Source of the DNA: Pseudonocardiaceae bacterium
Lineage (GTDB): Bacteria > Actinomycetota > Actinomycetes > Mycobacteriales > Pseudonocardiaceae
Assembly: GCA_009379845.1 (NCBI GenBank)
Contig: WHSZ01000032.1
Span: forward strand, 1 to 62,723
Length of the DNA: 62,723 nt
Direction of reading: 5' to 3'
The position numbers and the translations under genes were made by a program. Below the pieces are notes generated by a model. It worked only from the letters and a program-made list of their open reading frames with translations. It was not told where the DNA came from and made no database searches. This document shows, piece after piece, positions 18,511 to 27,019 of the stretch. Within the stretch, counting starts at the first letter, position 1; the number at the start of each line of letters is the position of its first letter.

Positions 18511-18557
18511 CGGTACAGAGTACGGATTAATGCTAGCAAAAACCGTACCGTGTACGC
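18511..18557. promoter_or_regulatory. Twin operator GTAC-N3-GTAC between DrrAB operon and tetR
   Basis: Two inverted repeats lie in the divergent intergenic region: GTACAGAGTAC at 18513-18523 and GTACCGTGTAC at 18545-18555, centres 32 bp apart (about three helical turns). The wider 15-mers at 18511 and 18543 are near reverse complements of each other. This arrangement suits binding of two TetR dimers controlling both the exporter and the regulator. Binding itself is inferred. Confidence 0.6.
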
Positions 18558-18577
18558 ACATAACTGGTTTGGGCAGA

Positions 18578-19378
18578 ATGACGCGGGTGAGTACGGACCA
18601 CAGCGGACCCCAGTACGGACCCCAGTACAGCGGGAGCGGCGACCCGAAGCGCAGCATCGAGCTGCTCTGGGGGATCCAGGAACGCCCGAAGCGGGGCCCG
18701 AAGCCACGGCTGACCGTGGAGCGGATCGCCAGGGCCGGGATCGAGGTCGCCGACGCCGAAGGCCTGGCCGCACTGTCCATGCGGCAGGTGGCCGACCGGG
18801 TCGGGGTGGGAACCATGTCGCTTTACACCTACGTGCCGGGCAAGGCGGAGCTGATCGACGTCATGCTGGACACGGTGTACGGCGAGCTGGTCGCGGCGGA
18901 CGAGGTGCCCGGCGGCTGGCGCGCCAAGCTCGAGCATGTCGCGAGGCAGAACTGGGCGCTGTTTCACCGGCACCCGTGGACGCTGCAGGTGGCGGCCAGC
19001 CGGCCGGCGCTGGGGCCCAACGCGACCACCAAGTACGACTACGAGCTTCGCGCTGTGGAGGGGATCGGCCTGACCGACCTGGAGATGGACGCGGTCGTCA
19101 GCCTGATCGTCGGGCACGCGGAGGGTGCGGCGCGCCGGGCGGTGGACGCCGCGGAAGCCGAGCGCCGAACCGGGCTGACCGACCTGCAGTGGTGGGAGGC
19201 GTACTCCCCGCTGCTCGACGAAGTGGTCGACGCGAACCAGTTCGCGACCGCGGCCCGGGTCGGCCAGGCAGCCGGAACCGCGTACGGCGCCGCACACGAT
19301 TTCGAGTACGGCTTCGAGTTCGGCCTGCAGCGGGTGCTGGACGGGATCGAGGGGTTGGTGCGTGGCCGCGGATCGTGA
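18578..19378 (+). CDS. TetR/AcrR family transcriptional repressor
   Basis: 266-residue repressor. A Tyr/Gly/Pro-rich N-terminal tail (YGPQYGPQYSG) precedes the helix-turn-helix (VERIARAGIEVADAEGLAALSMRQVADRVGVG, about residues 46-80), and the C-terminal half is a TetR-type ligand domain, as in regulators of drug exporters. ATG 18578 is used; GTG 18587 is an alternative. It is divergent from the DrrAB-type operon and likely autoregulates through the shared twin operators. Confidence 0.92.
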   Translation: MTRVSTDHSGPQYGPQYSGSGDPKRSIELLWGIQERPKRGPKPRLTVERIARAGIEVADAEGLAALSMRQVADRVGVGTMSLYTYVPGKAELIDVMLDTVYGELVAADEVPGGWRAKLEHVARQNWALFHRHPWTLQVAASRPALGPNATTKYDYELRAVEGIGLTDLEMDAVVSLIVGHAEGAARRAVDAAEAERRTGLTDLQWWEAYSPLLDEVVDANQFATAARVGQAAGTAYGAAHDFEYGFEFGLQRVLDGIEGLVRGRGS

Positions 19379-19405
19379 ACCCCGTTGTCAGGTTCGCCCC
19401 ACAGG

Positions 19406-19981
19406 TCACGAGCCGAAGGCGTGCGGCGTGCGGCCAAGAAACGCCACCAGCCGGTCGGCGGGCCCGGCCAGCGGGGACACCTCCACGGGCACGGCGAACA
19501 GCGCGTGCCGGGTGCTTTCGGTGATCAGCAGCGGCGAGATGTCAAGCAGATCGGCGGCCAGTCCCGGCGGGATCGGCCGGTGGTGCCCGCACGCCTCGGA
19601 GATGTCCCACCCGTGCACCGCGATCTCGATGGCGCCGGCACCGGCCACCAGGCCGGTGCCCACCGGATACTCGCCGACGGCGATCGGGCGCGCGCGGTCG
19701 TGGGTTCTGGCCCACGCGCCGAGCAACCGGGCGGCCCGATACCGGAAGGTCTCGGCGAGATCGTCAGCCGGTTCCGCGATCTCCGCGCCGGGTTCCAGGC
19801 CGACATATCCCGCGTCGATTCCTTCGTGCAGCGCCGCGAGGGACTCGTTCAGGTGGCACAGCAACATCCGCAGATCCCAATTCCGGCACGGTGTCGAACG
19901 TGACAGGAGTTCCGGCCGGACGCCGTGGACGCCGCCGAGTGCGTAATCGATCGCCTGCCCGAGCAGCCCGTCCGTGCGCAC
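19406..19981 (-). CDS. TIGR03086-type DinB-like metal-binding protein
   Basis: 191-residue protein of the DinB/maleylpyruvate-isomerase N-terminal fold, whose actinobacterial members often use mycothiol. Candidate metal ligands are His in LLCHLNES (about residue 43) and His in AVHGWD (about 123). The first helix PELLSRSTPCRNWDLRMLL is typical. Starts at GTG. No catalytic function can be assigned from the sequence. Convergent with the TetR gene. Confidence 0.8.
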   Translation of the reverse strand: MRTDGLLGQAIDYALGGVHGVRPELLSRSTPCRNWDLRMLLCHLNESLAALHEGIDAGYVGLEPGAEIAEPADDLAETFRYRAARLLGAWARTHDRARPIAVGEYPVGTGLVAGAGAIEIAVHGWDISEACGHHRPIPPGLAADLLDISPLLITESTRHALFAVPVEVSPLAGPADRLVAFLGRTPHAFGS

Positions 19982-20101
19982 CGCTGCCGCCCTTCGTCGG
20001 GAATGCCGTTACCCGTACTGACCCGGCGCGGAACGAAAAGTCATCGGTGCCCGGACACACCTGCCGCCGCCACGCTGATCGAGATCCTGGGGGCGATCGC
20101 G

Positions 20102-21175
20102 TCAGCCGTCGCCGACGATGGCGGCGGCGCGCAGCTGCCCGTCGGTGCCCGGTAGGCACGCGCCCCTCTCGTCCGAGGTGTTCAGGAAATCGGCGAGACA
20201 GCGGCCGAACTGGGCGTACCCCCTGGCGTTGGGGTGGAAGGATTCTTGCAACGCGTGCTGCACGCGCTTGCCGTCGTCAAGGTCCTGCCACTGCACGGTC
20301 AGCCTGGTGAGCCACTCGCTGCTGGGATCGCGGCCGCCGGTGCACGCCTCGTGACCACGTGCCGAGCGGGACAGGTCCAGGAAGCGCGCGTCCGCGTCGT
20401 CCGCGGCCTCCCGCAGCGTCTCGGTCAGCACCGGTATCGCGTCGTCCCGCACCCACCGCATGTCCTCGGTGCGGAACGGGCAACCGGCCAGCCCGTGCAA
20501 GTTTCGCGGGATCTTCGGGCTCAGCGGGGAAGCGTAGGACTGCAGCACGAGCTGGTAGTCATCGTCCCGGTAGTGCGCGTCGGACATCACCTTCCGGATG
20601 TCCTCGAGCACACCCACGACCTTCGGCCGCATCGCGTCCACCCGATCGTCCCAGTCGTGGCGAATCGCCTTGCTGCACGCGTCGCCGTGCCGATTCGCCC
20701 ATGCCTGCACGCATTCGCTCACCAGATGGGAGAACTTCGGCTCGTCGTTCGCGCCGACCGCGACGACCACCGCGACGATCCGGTTTTTCCTTGCGACCTC
20801 GCGAAGCCGCTCAGCCTGCGAAGGCTCGGTGTACTGCTTCGCATCGCCAAGGCCCACTTGTGCGGACGGCGCACCGGAGCACGCGAGGTTGATGGTGCGA
20901 TCGACCCCTGGCAGCCGCGCGGAGTGCACGGCCGCGCGCGCCGAGCGGTGACACCAGTTACCGTCCCCCCCGTCGGTCCCGCTGACGTACCGGCCGGCTC
21001 CTTCCCCGGACATCGTGCTGTCCCCGAGCGCCACCACGGCACGGGGCCTGTTGTCGGGCGGACCCGGCTGCGGGCGGTCCGGCTCCCGGGTCTGGTACTG
21101 GGCGATCAGCACGGCAACGCCGATGAACACCACGATCGCGGCCAGCACCAGGCCGCGCACCCATATCGCCCGCAC
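20102..21175 (-). CDS. Membrane-anchored SGNH/GDSL-type esterase
   Basis: 357 residues starting at GTG. One N-terminal hydrophobic helix (about 6-26) anchors or exports the protein; there is no lipobox. The catalytic domain shows block I ALGDSTMSG (nucleophile Ser near 53), block III-like VGANDE and the Asp-x-x-His region SFHPNARGYAQFG. Several cysteines suggest extracytoplasmic disulfides. An ester-hydrolysing role on envelope lipids or glycans is inferred. Transcribed in the same direction as kamA upstream, 59 bp away. Confidence 0.85.
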   Translation of the reverse strand: MRAIWVRGLVLAAIVVFIGVAVLIAQYQTREPDRPQPGPPDNRPRAVVALGDSTMSGEGAGRYVSGTDGGDGNWCHRSARAAVHSARLPGVDRTINLACSGAPSAQVGLGDAKQYTEPSQAERLREVARKNRIVAVVVAVGANDEPKFSHLVSECVQAWANRHGDACSKAIRHDWDDRVDAMRPKVVGVLEDIRKVMSDAHYRDDDYQLVLQSYASPLSPKIPRNLHGLAGCPFRTEDMRWVRDDAIPVLTETLREAADDADARFLDLSRSARGHEACTGGRDPSSEWLTRLTVQWQDLDDGKRVQHALQESFHPNARGYAQFGRCLADFLNTSDERGACLPGTDGQLRAAAIVGDG

Positions 21176-21234
21176 CGCACCAAGTCTACGGACGCGCGGC
21201 GGCCGCGCCGTCCCGCATCAGCCGCGTCAGCGCT

Positions 21235-22635
21235 TCACGCCGGATGCTCGGCCCACCAGCGCCGGCCCCGCTCCGGGAGTGTGGAAATCGGGTCGTAGTA
21301 CGGGTACTGCCTGGTCAGTGCCTCGGGATCGAGCTCATCTCCGACTTCGATGCTGGTCCGGTAGTTCTTCGTCCAGTAGGAGATCCCGTGCTCGCGGTCG
21401 TACTCGGCGAGTTGGTGCACCCAGCGCTTCCCGACGTACGGCACGTCGCAGATGATCCGCGGGGTGGCGTAGCCGGGCAGGTAACCCATGATGGCGTGCT
21501 GCAGCTCCTGCGCCTCCCACACCGCCACCCGCCAGTGCTCGGCGTTCGGGATCATGTCGCACATGTAGAAGTAGTACGGCAGCACGCCCGCGTCGTCCTG
21601 CAGCGCGAAGCACAGGTCGAGCAGCTCGTTCGGGGTCGCGTTCACACCCCGCATCAGCACTCCCTGATTCCGCACGTCCCGCACGCCGACCTCCAGCACG
21701 GCGTGCGCGGCCTCGGCGACCAGCGGCGTCACCGATTGCGCGTGGTTGACGTGCGTGTGGATCGCCAGGTTGACGCTGCGCCGCCGCGCGGTGCGCGACA
21801 CCCGCTCCAACCCCTCCACGACCTTCGGCTGCAGCCAGTGCTGCGGTAGCCCGGCGAGCGCCTTGGTGGCCAGCCGGATGTCCCGGATCGTCTCGATGCC
21901 CAGCAGGCGCATCAGGAAGGCTTCGAGCTGGTGCCACGGCACGTTGGCCACGTCGCCGCCGGAGACGACCACGTCACGCACCCCTGGGTTAGCCCGCAGG
22001 TACTCGATCATCGCGTCCTGCCGGTCAACCGGCTTGAGCTCGAGCTTGTGTTTGTCCACCTGCTCGGTCGAGTTGCCGACCAAGTCCATCCGTGTGCAGT
22101 GCCCGCAGTACTGCGGGCAGGTGGACAGCAGTTCGGCGAGCACCTTGGTCGGGTAACGGTGGGTCAGGCCCTCGACAACCCACATCTCCGCTTCGTGCAG
22201 GGAATCCCGCGTTGAGTGCGGGTGGCTCGGCCACACCGGATCCCGGTCGCTGCGCACCGGCAGCATGTACCGGCGGATCGGGTCGGCGTAGAGCGCCTCG
22301 GTGAACTCCGCGGGGGAGTCGGCGCCGGCTGGGACCATCGTGTTCAGCATCTGCGGGGGCAGCAGCATGGACATGGTCGCCAGCTGTTTCTGATCGGCGA
22401 GCAGGTCCTCGTAGAAGCGTTCCCCGACGTTGTCGCCCAGCACGGCACGCAGCTGCTTCAGGTTGCGCACGCAGTGCACACGTTGCCACTGCGCGTCACG
22501 CCATTGCGCTTCGGTAACCTCCCGCCAGGCGGGAAAGCGCCGCCAGTCGGGTTCCACCAGCTCGCGACGGCGGTAGCCGTACGGTTGCGCGAGTTGGTCG
22601 TCGGCGGTGGCCGAATGCTCCTGGATCGCAGTCAT
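21235..22635 (-). CDS. kamA: Lysine 2,3-aminomutase (radical SAM, PLP)
   Basis: Converts L-lysine to L-beta-lysine using a 4Fe-4S cluster, S-adenosylmethionine and pyridoxal phosphate. The radical-SAM cluster motif is C173-x3-C177-x2-C180 within STCPQYCGHCTR. The probable PLP lysine is Lys403 in DVPYVGKRW, where clostridial enzymes have a glycine-rich loop before the lysine. At 466 residues it is about 50 longer than the clostridial enzyme. It is divergent from kdd, 83 bp away, and its downstream partners kamDE and kal are on the opposite strand. Lysine as substrate is inferred from this context; other amino-acid 2,3-aminomutases look similar. Confidence 0.88.
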   Translation of the reverse strand: MTAIQEHSATADDQLAQPYGYRRRELVEPDWRRFPAWREVTEAQWRDAQWQRVHCVRNLKQLRAVLGDNVGERFYEDLLADQKQLATMSMLLPPQMLNTMVPAGADSPAEFTEALYADPIRRYMLPVRSDRDPVWPSHPHSTRDSLHEAEMWVVEGLTHRYPTKVLAELLSTCPQYCGHCTRMDLVGNSTEQVDKHKLELKPVDRQDAMIEYLRANPGVRDVVVSGGDVANVPWHQLEAFLMRLLGIETIRDIRLATKALAGLPQHWLQPKVVEGLERVSRTARRRSVNLAIHTHVNHAQSVTPLVAEAAHAVLEVGVRDVRNQGVLMRGVNATPNELLDLCFALQDDAGVLPYYFYMCDMIPNAEHWRVAVWEAQELQHAIMGYLPGYATPRIICDVPYVGKRWVHQLAEYDREHGISYWTKNYRTSIEVGDELDPEALTRQYPYYDPISTLPERGRRWWAEHPA

Positions 22636-22718
22636 TCGTTCTCCTCGACCTGGTTGGCGCTAAAATATATGCTGCCTGTCGGTCAATATAACGCAAATCT
22701 TTTCGAGGCGGTGGCACT
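22636..22718. promoter_or_regulatory. AT-rich divergent promoter region kamA/kdd
   Basis: The 83-bp gap contains GCTAAAATATATGC (22659-22672) and GGTCAATATAAC (22681-22692), unusually AT-rich for this genome, so both divergent promoters probably lie here. TAAAAT at 22661 is a good -10 candidate for the plus strand. No recognisable riboswitch is seen. Confidence 0.45.
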
Positions 22719-23786
22719 GTGGCGACAACGGCTGGTTCGGCGTACGGGCTGCACCGCGTGCTCGAACCCGATGGCGTATTGCCACAGCAGGCCGAACGGC
22801 TGGATGCGACACCCAGCCCGTGGCCGGACGAAGTGATCGTTGACGTCGAGCGCCTCAATCTGGACGCCGCGTCCTACCGTCAGCTCCGTGCGGAGTACCC
22901 ATCCGCGGACGAACTACGCGCCGCGGTGCTGGGCATCGTCACCCGGCGCGGCAAGATGCATAACCCGGTGACCGGCTCGGGCGGGATGCTGCTCGGCCGG
23001 GTACGCGACGTCGGGCCGGAATCCGGGCTCGGGCTGCGGCCAGGGGACCGGATCGCCACGCTGGTCTCCCTGACCTGCACCCCATTGCGGATCACCGATG
23101 GCTTGGCCGGCTGGGACGGCGCGAGCGAGCAGCTGCCGTGCACCGGAACCGCGGTGCTTTTCGGCCGTTCCATCGCCGCCAAACTGCCGGACGATCTGCC
23201 CGAGGCGCTCGCGCTGTCCGTGCTGGACGTGTGCGGGGCACCGGCGCTGACCGACCGGGTGGTGCGCAACGGCGATACCGACGGGGTGGTGCGCCACGGC
23301 GATGGCGGGCCGTCGGTGTGCGTGCTCGGCGGCGGTGGCAAATCGGGCTCGCTGTCGCTCGCGGCCGCCCGGCAGGCCGGCGCGGGGCGGCTGGTGGCGC
23401 TGGTGCCGAGCGAGGATGAGGCCAGGCTGGTGCGCTCGGCGGCGCTGGCCGACGAGGTGGTGATCGCCGACGCTCGCGATCCGGTGGCCGTCGCCGCCGC
23501 GGTGGGCGAGCGGGTGGCCGTGACCGTGGTGTGCGTCGACGTGCCGGGCTGCGAGCACGGGGCGATCATGGCAACCGCGGACGGCGGCACCGTGGTGTTC
23601 TTCTCGATGGCGACCTCGTTCACCGCGGCCGCGCTGGGTGCCGAGGGGATGGCCGCGGATGTGCGGATGCTGATCGGCAACGGCTACCTGCCAGGTCACG
23701 CGGAGTTCGCGCTGTCCCTGCTGCGCACCCAGCCGGGGGTGCGGGCGGTGTTCGAGGCACGGGAAGGGCAGACTCGAGCACCGTGA
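22719..23786 (+). CDS. kdd: L-erythro-3,5-diaminohexanoate dehydrogenase
   Basis: NAD-dependent oxidative deamination of 3,5-diaminohexanoate to 3-oxo-5-aminohexanoate, third step of the lysine aminomutase pathway. 355 residues starting at GTG, with the family N-terminus (YGLHRVLEPDGVLPQQA), the segment KMHNPVTGSGGMLLGRV and a Rossmann motif VCVLGGGGKSGSL near residue 205. The next gene starts inside its stop codon (GTGA), so the operon is tightly coupled. Confidence 0.9.
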   Translation: MATTAGSAYGLHRVLEPDGVLPQQAERLDATPSPWPDEVIVDVERLNLDAASYRQLRAEYPSADELRAAVLGIVTRRGKMHNPVTGSGGMLLGRVRDVGPESGLGLRPGDRIATLVSLTCTPLRITDGLAGWDGASEQLPCTGTAVLFGRSIAAKLPDDLPEALALSVLDVCGAPALTDRVVRNGDTDGVVRHGDGGPSVCVLGGGGKSGSLSLAAARQAGAGRLVALVPSEDEARLVRSAALADEVVIADARDPVAVAAAVGERVAVTVVCVDVPGCEHGAIMATADGGTVVFFSMATSFTAAALGAEGMAADVRMLIGNGYLPGHAEFALSLLRTQPGVRAVFEAREGQTRAP

Positions 23787-25408
23787 GTACTACTGCCAAG
23801 ACCACTCTGTTTCTCGGTGGCCGGATCCATTCCCCGACCGCGCCGGATGCCACCGCGATGGCCGTCACCGGCGACACCGTCGTCTGGGTCGGCCGGGACG
23901 ATGCCGGCCGCGCGCTGTACCGCGATGCCGACGAGACCGTGAAGCTGGAAGGGGCTTTCGTCGCGCCGTCCTTTGTGGACGCGCACGTGCACGCGACGTC
24001 GGCAGGGCTGGTGCTGAACGGGCTGGATCTCACCGGCGCCACGTCGCTGGACGAGTGCCTTCGCACCATCCGGGACTACGTGCGGGCCCGGCCAGGTGAG
24101 CTGATCTGGGGACACGGCTGGGAGGAAACCGCCTGGCCCGAGTTGCGGCCACCGTCGCGGGACGAGCTGGACGCCGTGGTCGGGGACGCCCCGGTGTACC
24201 TGTCCCGCATCGACGTGCACTCCGCCCTGGTTTCCACCGCGCTGCTGGACCGGGCGCCAGGCGCCCGGCACGCCGACGGCTGGTCACCGGACGGGCCGCT
24301 GGCAAGGCAGGCGCATCACCACGTCCGGCGGGCCGCGATGGAGTCGCTGGGGTCGGCGCAGCGCAGGGAGATCCAGCGGGCCTTCCTCCAGCACGCGGCC
24401 TCACTCGGCGTCACCTCGGTACACGAATGCGCCGGCCCGGACATCTCCAGCGCCGAGGACCTGCGCGAGCTGCTCGCCGCGTCCGAGGAGGGCGACGTGC
24501 CGGAGGTGGTCGGCTACTGGGGCGAGCCGGGCGCCATCGAGCGTGCCCGCTCGCTCGGAGCACGGGGGGTGGGCGGCGATCTGTTCGTGGACGGCGCGCT
24601 CGGATCGCGCACCGCGTGCCTGTGCGAGCCGTACACCGACGACCCGTCCACCTCGGGCGCGCTGTACCTGGACGCCGAGGCGATCGCCGAGCATCTGGTT
24701 TCCTGCACGCAAGCCGGTGTGCAGGGCGGCTTCCACGTCATCGGGGATGCCGCGGTCGCCCAGGTCGTGGAGGGGTTCGAACGGGCCGCGCGGCGGGTCG
24801 GGGCCGCCACGCTGGCCTCCCGCGGCCACCGGCTCGAGCACCTGGAGATGGTCGGCGACGAGCAGGCGAAGAAGCTCGCCAGCTGGGGCGTGATCGCGTC
24901 CATGCAACCGCTGTTCGACGACGCGTGGGGTGGCACCGAGCGGCAGTACTCCCTCCGGCTGGGGCTGCCACGGGGGGCGCGGCTGAACCCGTTCGCCGCC
25001 GTCGCGGCCGCCGGGATGCCGCTGGCGCTGGGTTCGGACGTACCGGTAACGCCGGTCGACCCGTGGGGGAGCGTGCGGGCCGCCGTGCACCACCGCACCG
25101 AAGGGTTCGGCATCTCGCCGCGGGCGGCGTTCCTGGCGCACACCCGCGGCGGCTACCGGGCGGCAGGCGTGCGCGACGAGCTGGCCGGCACGTTGCAGCC
25201 GGGCGCACCCGCGAACTTCGCGGTGTGGGAGGCCGGCGACCTCGTGGTATCCGCGCCGGACACCCGAACCCAGCGTTGGTCAACCGATCCGCGTTCCCTG
25301 GTGCCGGGCCTGCCGTCCGTGGAGCCGGGCACTGACCTACCGCGTTGTGCGTATACCGCACGGCGCGGCCGTACGGTATACGCTCGTGAGTCTTTTTCGG
25401 GGTTATAG
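23783..25408 (+). CDS. YtcJ-like amidohydrolase (amidohydrolase family 3)
   Basis: 541-residue metal-dependent hydrolase of the amidohydrolase superfamily (TIM barrel). Metal-binding VDAHVHA lies near residue 65; later VDGALGSRTA, GFHVIGDAAV, HRLEHLEM and LGSDVPV correspond to the YtcJ pattern. GTG at 23783 overlaps the kdd stop. Its place inside a lysine-catabolic operon is unusual: kce would be expected there. Substrate unknown; a cyclic amide or amidated intermediate of the pathway is a possibility. The last codons are built from two large hairpins. Confidence 0.85.
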   Translation: MSTTAKTTLFLGGRIHSPTAPDATAMAVTGDTVVWVGRDDAGRALYRDADETVKLEGAFVAPSFVDAHVHATSAGLVLNGLDLTGATSLDECLRTIRDYVRARPGELIWGHGWEETAWPELRPPSRDELDAVVGDAPVYLSRIDVHSALVSTALLDRAPGARHADGWSPDGPLARQAHHHVRRAAMESLGSAQRREIQRAFLQHAASLGVTSVHECAGPDISSAEDLRELLAASEEGDVPEVVGYWGEPGAIERARSLGARGVGGDLFVDGALGSRTACLCEPYTDDPSTSGALYLDAEAIAEHLVSCTQAGVQGGFHVIGDAAVAQVVEGFERAARRVGAATLASRGHRLEHLEMVGDEQAKKLASWGVIASMQPLFDDAWGGTERQYSLRLGLPRGARLNPFAAVAAAGMPLALGSDVPVTPVDPWGSVRAAVHHRTEGFGISPRAAFLAHTRGGYRAAGVRDELAGTLQPGAPANFAVWEAGDLVVSAPDTRTQRWSTDPRSLVPGLPSVEPGTDLPRCAYTARRGRTVYARESFSGL

Positions 25409-25429
25409 CACCCAAAAAGACTCACGAGC
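25349..25429. repeat. Two adjoining hairpins at the amidohydrolase/kamD junction
   Basis: Hairpin 1: GCGTATACCG (25349-25358) pairs with CGGTATACGC (25374-25383), and the inner ACGGC/GCCGT continue the stem. Hairpin 2: a perfect 16-bp stem, 25382-25397 with 25414-25429, has the amidohydrolase stop codon (25406-25408) in its loop. The second may attenuate or terminate before kamD (start 25454) or be a dispersed palindromic element. Confidence 0.7.
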
Positions 25430-25453
25430 CCGAGCAGCGAAGCGGCGAGGGCA

Positions 25454-27019
25454 ATGGCATTGGACCCGCACACGGTGCGCACCGCGCGGCGGCTCGCGGC
25501 CGAGGCCGCCGAGCCGGTTGTGGCGCTCGCCAAGGCGCACACCACGGTATCGGTGGAACGGGCCAGCCTCCGACTGGCCGGACTCGCCGGCGCGGACACC
25601 ACGCAGCTGGCCGGCGACGTGCCATGGGTAAACCGCGTGGTGGACACGGTGCGCGAGCACTGCGGGCTCGAACACGGCGCGCTGCTGCCGGTGTTCCACG
25701 CCCTGCGCGAGCACTCCTTCACGGACCTCACCGAACTCGCCGAGGCCACCGCCGCCGGGCAGGTCCGGTTCAGCGTCCCGACCGGGCAGCGCCGCCGAAG
25801 CGCGGAGGCGTTGGCACGCAAGCACGCCCGCGGCGGTGTGCGCAGGCTGCGGCGGAACCGGTCCACCCGGGACCGGCTGGTGAGCAAGATCGGGGACCCG
25901 CCGCAGCGGCCGTGGGTGTACCTGATCGTCGCGACCGGCGACATCGACGAGGACGTCGTGCAGGCGGCCAGCGCGGCCCGTGCGGGCGCGGACATCATCG
26001 CGGTGATCCGCTCAACCGGGCAGTCGCTCTTGGACTACGTGCCGGAAGGTGCCACCCACCACGGATTCGCCGGCACGTTCGCCACCCAGGAGAACTTCCG
26101 CATCATGCGGGAAGCGCTCGACGGGGTGTCCAAAGAGGTCGGCCGGTACATCCGGCTGACCAACTACGCGTCCGGCCTGTGCATGCCGGAAATGGCGGTG
26201 CTCGCCGGGCTCGAGCGGCTGGACATGATGCTCAACGACTGCATGTACGGCATCCTGTTCCGGGACATCAACCCGATCAGGACGTTCGTCGACCAGCGGT
26301 TCTCCCGCCAGGTACACGCGCGCGCCGGCATCGTAATCAACACCGGCGAGGACAACTACCTCACCACCGCGGACGCGGTGCACGAGGCGCACACCGTCAC
26401 GGTCTCCCAACTGCTCAACGAACGCTTCGCGCACGAGGCCGGGCTGCCCGACGAGCTGCTCGGTCTCGGGCACGCGTTCGAGATCAACCCGGACATCCCG
26501 GACTCGTTCCGGTTGGAGCTCGCGCACGCGTTGCTCGCCCGCGAGCTGTTCCCGGACGCCCCGCTGAAATGGATGCCGCCGACGAAGCACATGACCGGCG
26601 ACGTGTTCCGCGGCTACCTGCTCAACGGGTTCTTCAGCCTCGCGGGCGTGCTATCCGAGCAGGCCATCCTGCTGGTGGGCATGATGACCGAAGCGGTGGT
26701 GACGCCGTGGCTGTCCGATCGGGATCTCGCGCTGGCGAACGTGCGCTACGTGTTGAACGCGGCCGGCAACCTCCGGGAGGACTTCCACCCCGCTCCGGAC
26801 GGGTTCATCGCGAAGCGCGCCAACCAGGTGCTCGGCGAGGCGGCCGATCTGCTGGAGCGGATCGTTCAGGACGGGCTGCTGAACGCGATCGCGGACGGCA
26901 CGTTCGGGTTGATGAAACGCCCGCCGGACGGCGGGAAGGGTGCCGACGGGGTCGTCGAGAAGGCCGACGACTACCGCAATCCCGCGGCGGAGTTGCTGGA
27001 GCGCGACGATGACCACTGA
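25454..27019 (+). CDS. kamD: D-lysine/beta-lysine 5,6-aminomutase alpha subunit
   Basis: Large subunit of the adenosylcobalamin- and PLP-dependent 5,6-aminomutase that moves the terminal amino group of beta-lysine to carbon 5. 521 residues, very close to the roughly 516 of the clostridial enzyme. Characteristic stretches include GYLLNGFFSLAGVLSEQ, MLNDCMYGILFRDINP and TGEDNYLTTADAV. It overlaps kamE by 11 bp, consistent with equimolar subunits. Confidence 0.93.
   Translation: MALDPHTVRTARRLAAEAAEPVVALAKAHTTVSVERASLRLAGLAGADTTQLAGDVPWVNRVVDTVREHCGLEHGALLPVFHALREHSFTDLTELAEATAAGQVRFSVPTGQRRRSAEALARKHARGGVRRLRRNRSTRDRLVSKIGDPPQRPWVYLIVATGDIDEDVVQAASAARAGADIIAVIRSTGQSLLDYVPEGATHHGFAGTFATQENFRIMREALDGVSKEVGRYIRLTNYASGLCMPEMAVLAGLERLDMMLNDCMYGILFRDINPIRTFVDQRFSRQVHARAGIVINTGEDNYLTTADAVHEAHTVTVSQLLNERFAHEAGLPDELLGLGHAFEINPDIPDSFRLELAHALLARELFPDAPLKWMPPTKHMTGDVFRGYLLNGFFSLAGVLSEQAILLVGMMTEAVVTPWLSDRDLALANVRYVLNAAGNLREDFHPAPDGFIAKRANQVLGEAADLLERIVQDGLLNAIADGTFGLMKRPPDGGKGADGVVEKADDYRNPAAELLERDDDH

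Noticed and set aside
21235..22635. kamA as a beta-lysine enzyme for antibiotic biosynthesis
   Set aside because: No peptide-synthetase or streptothricin/viomycin-type genes are present, while kdd, kamDE and kal beside it indicate catabolism.
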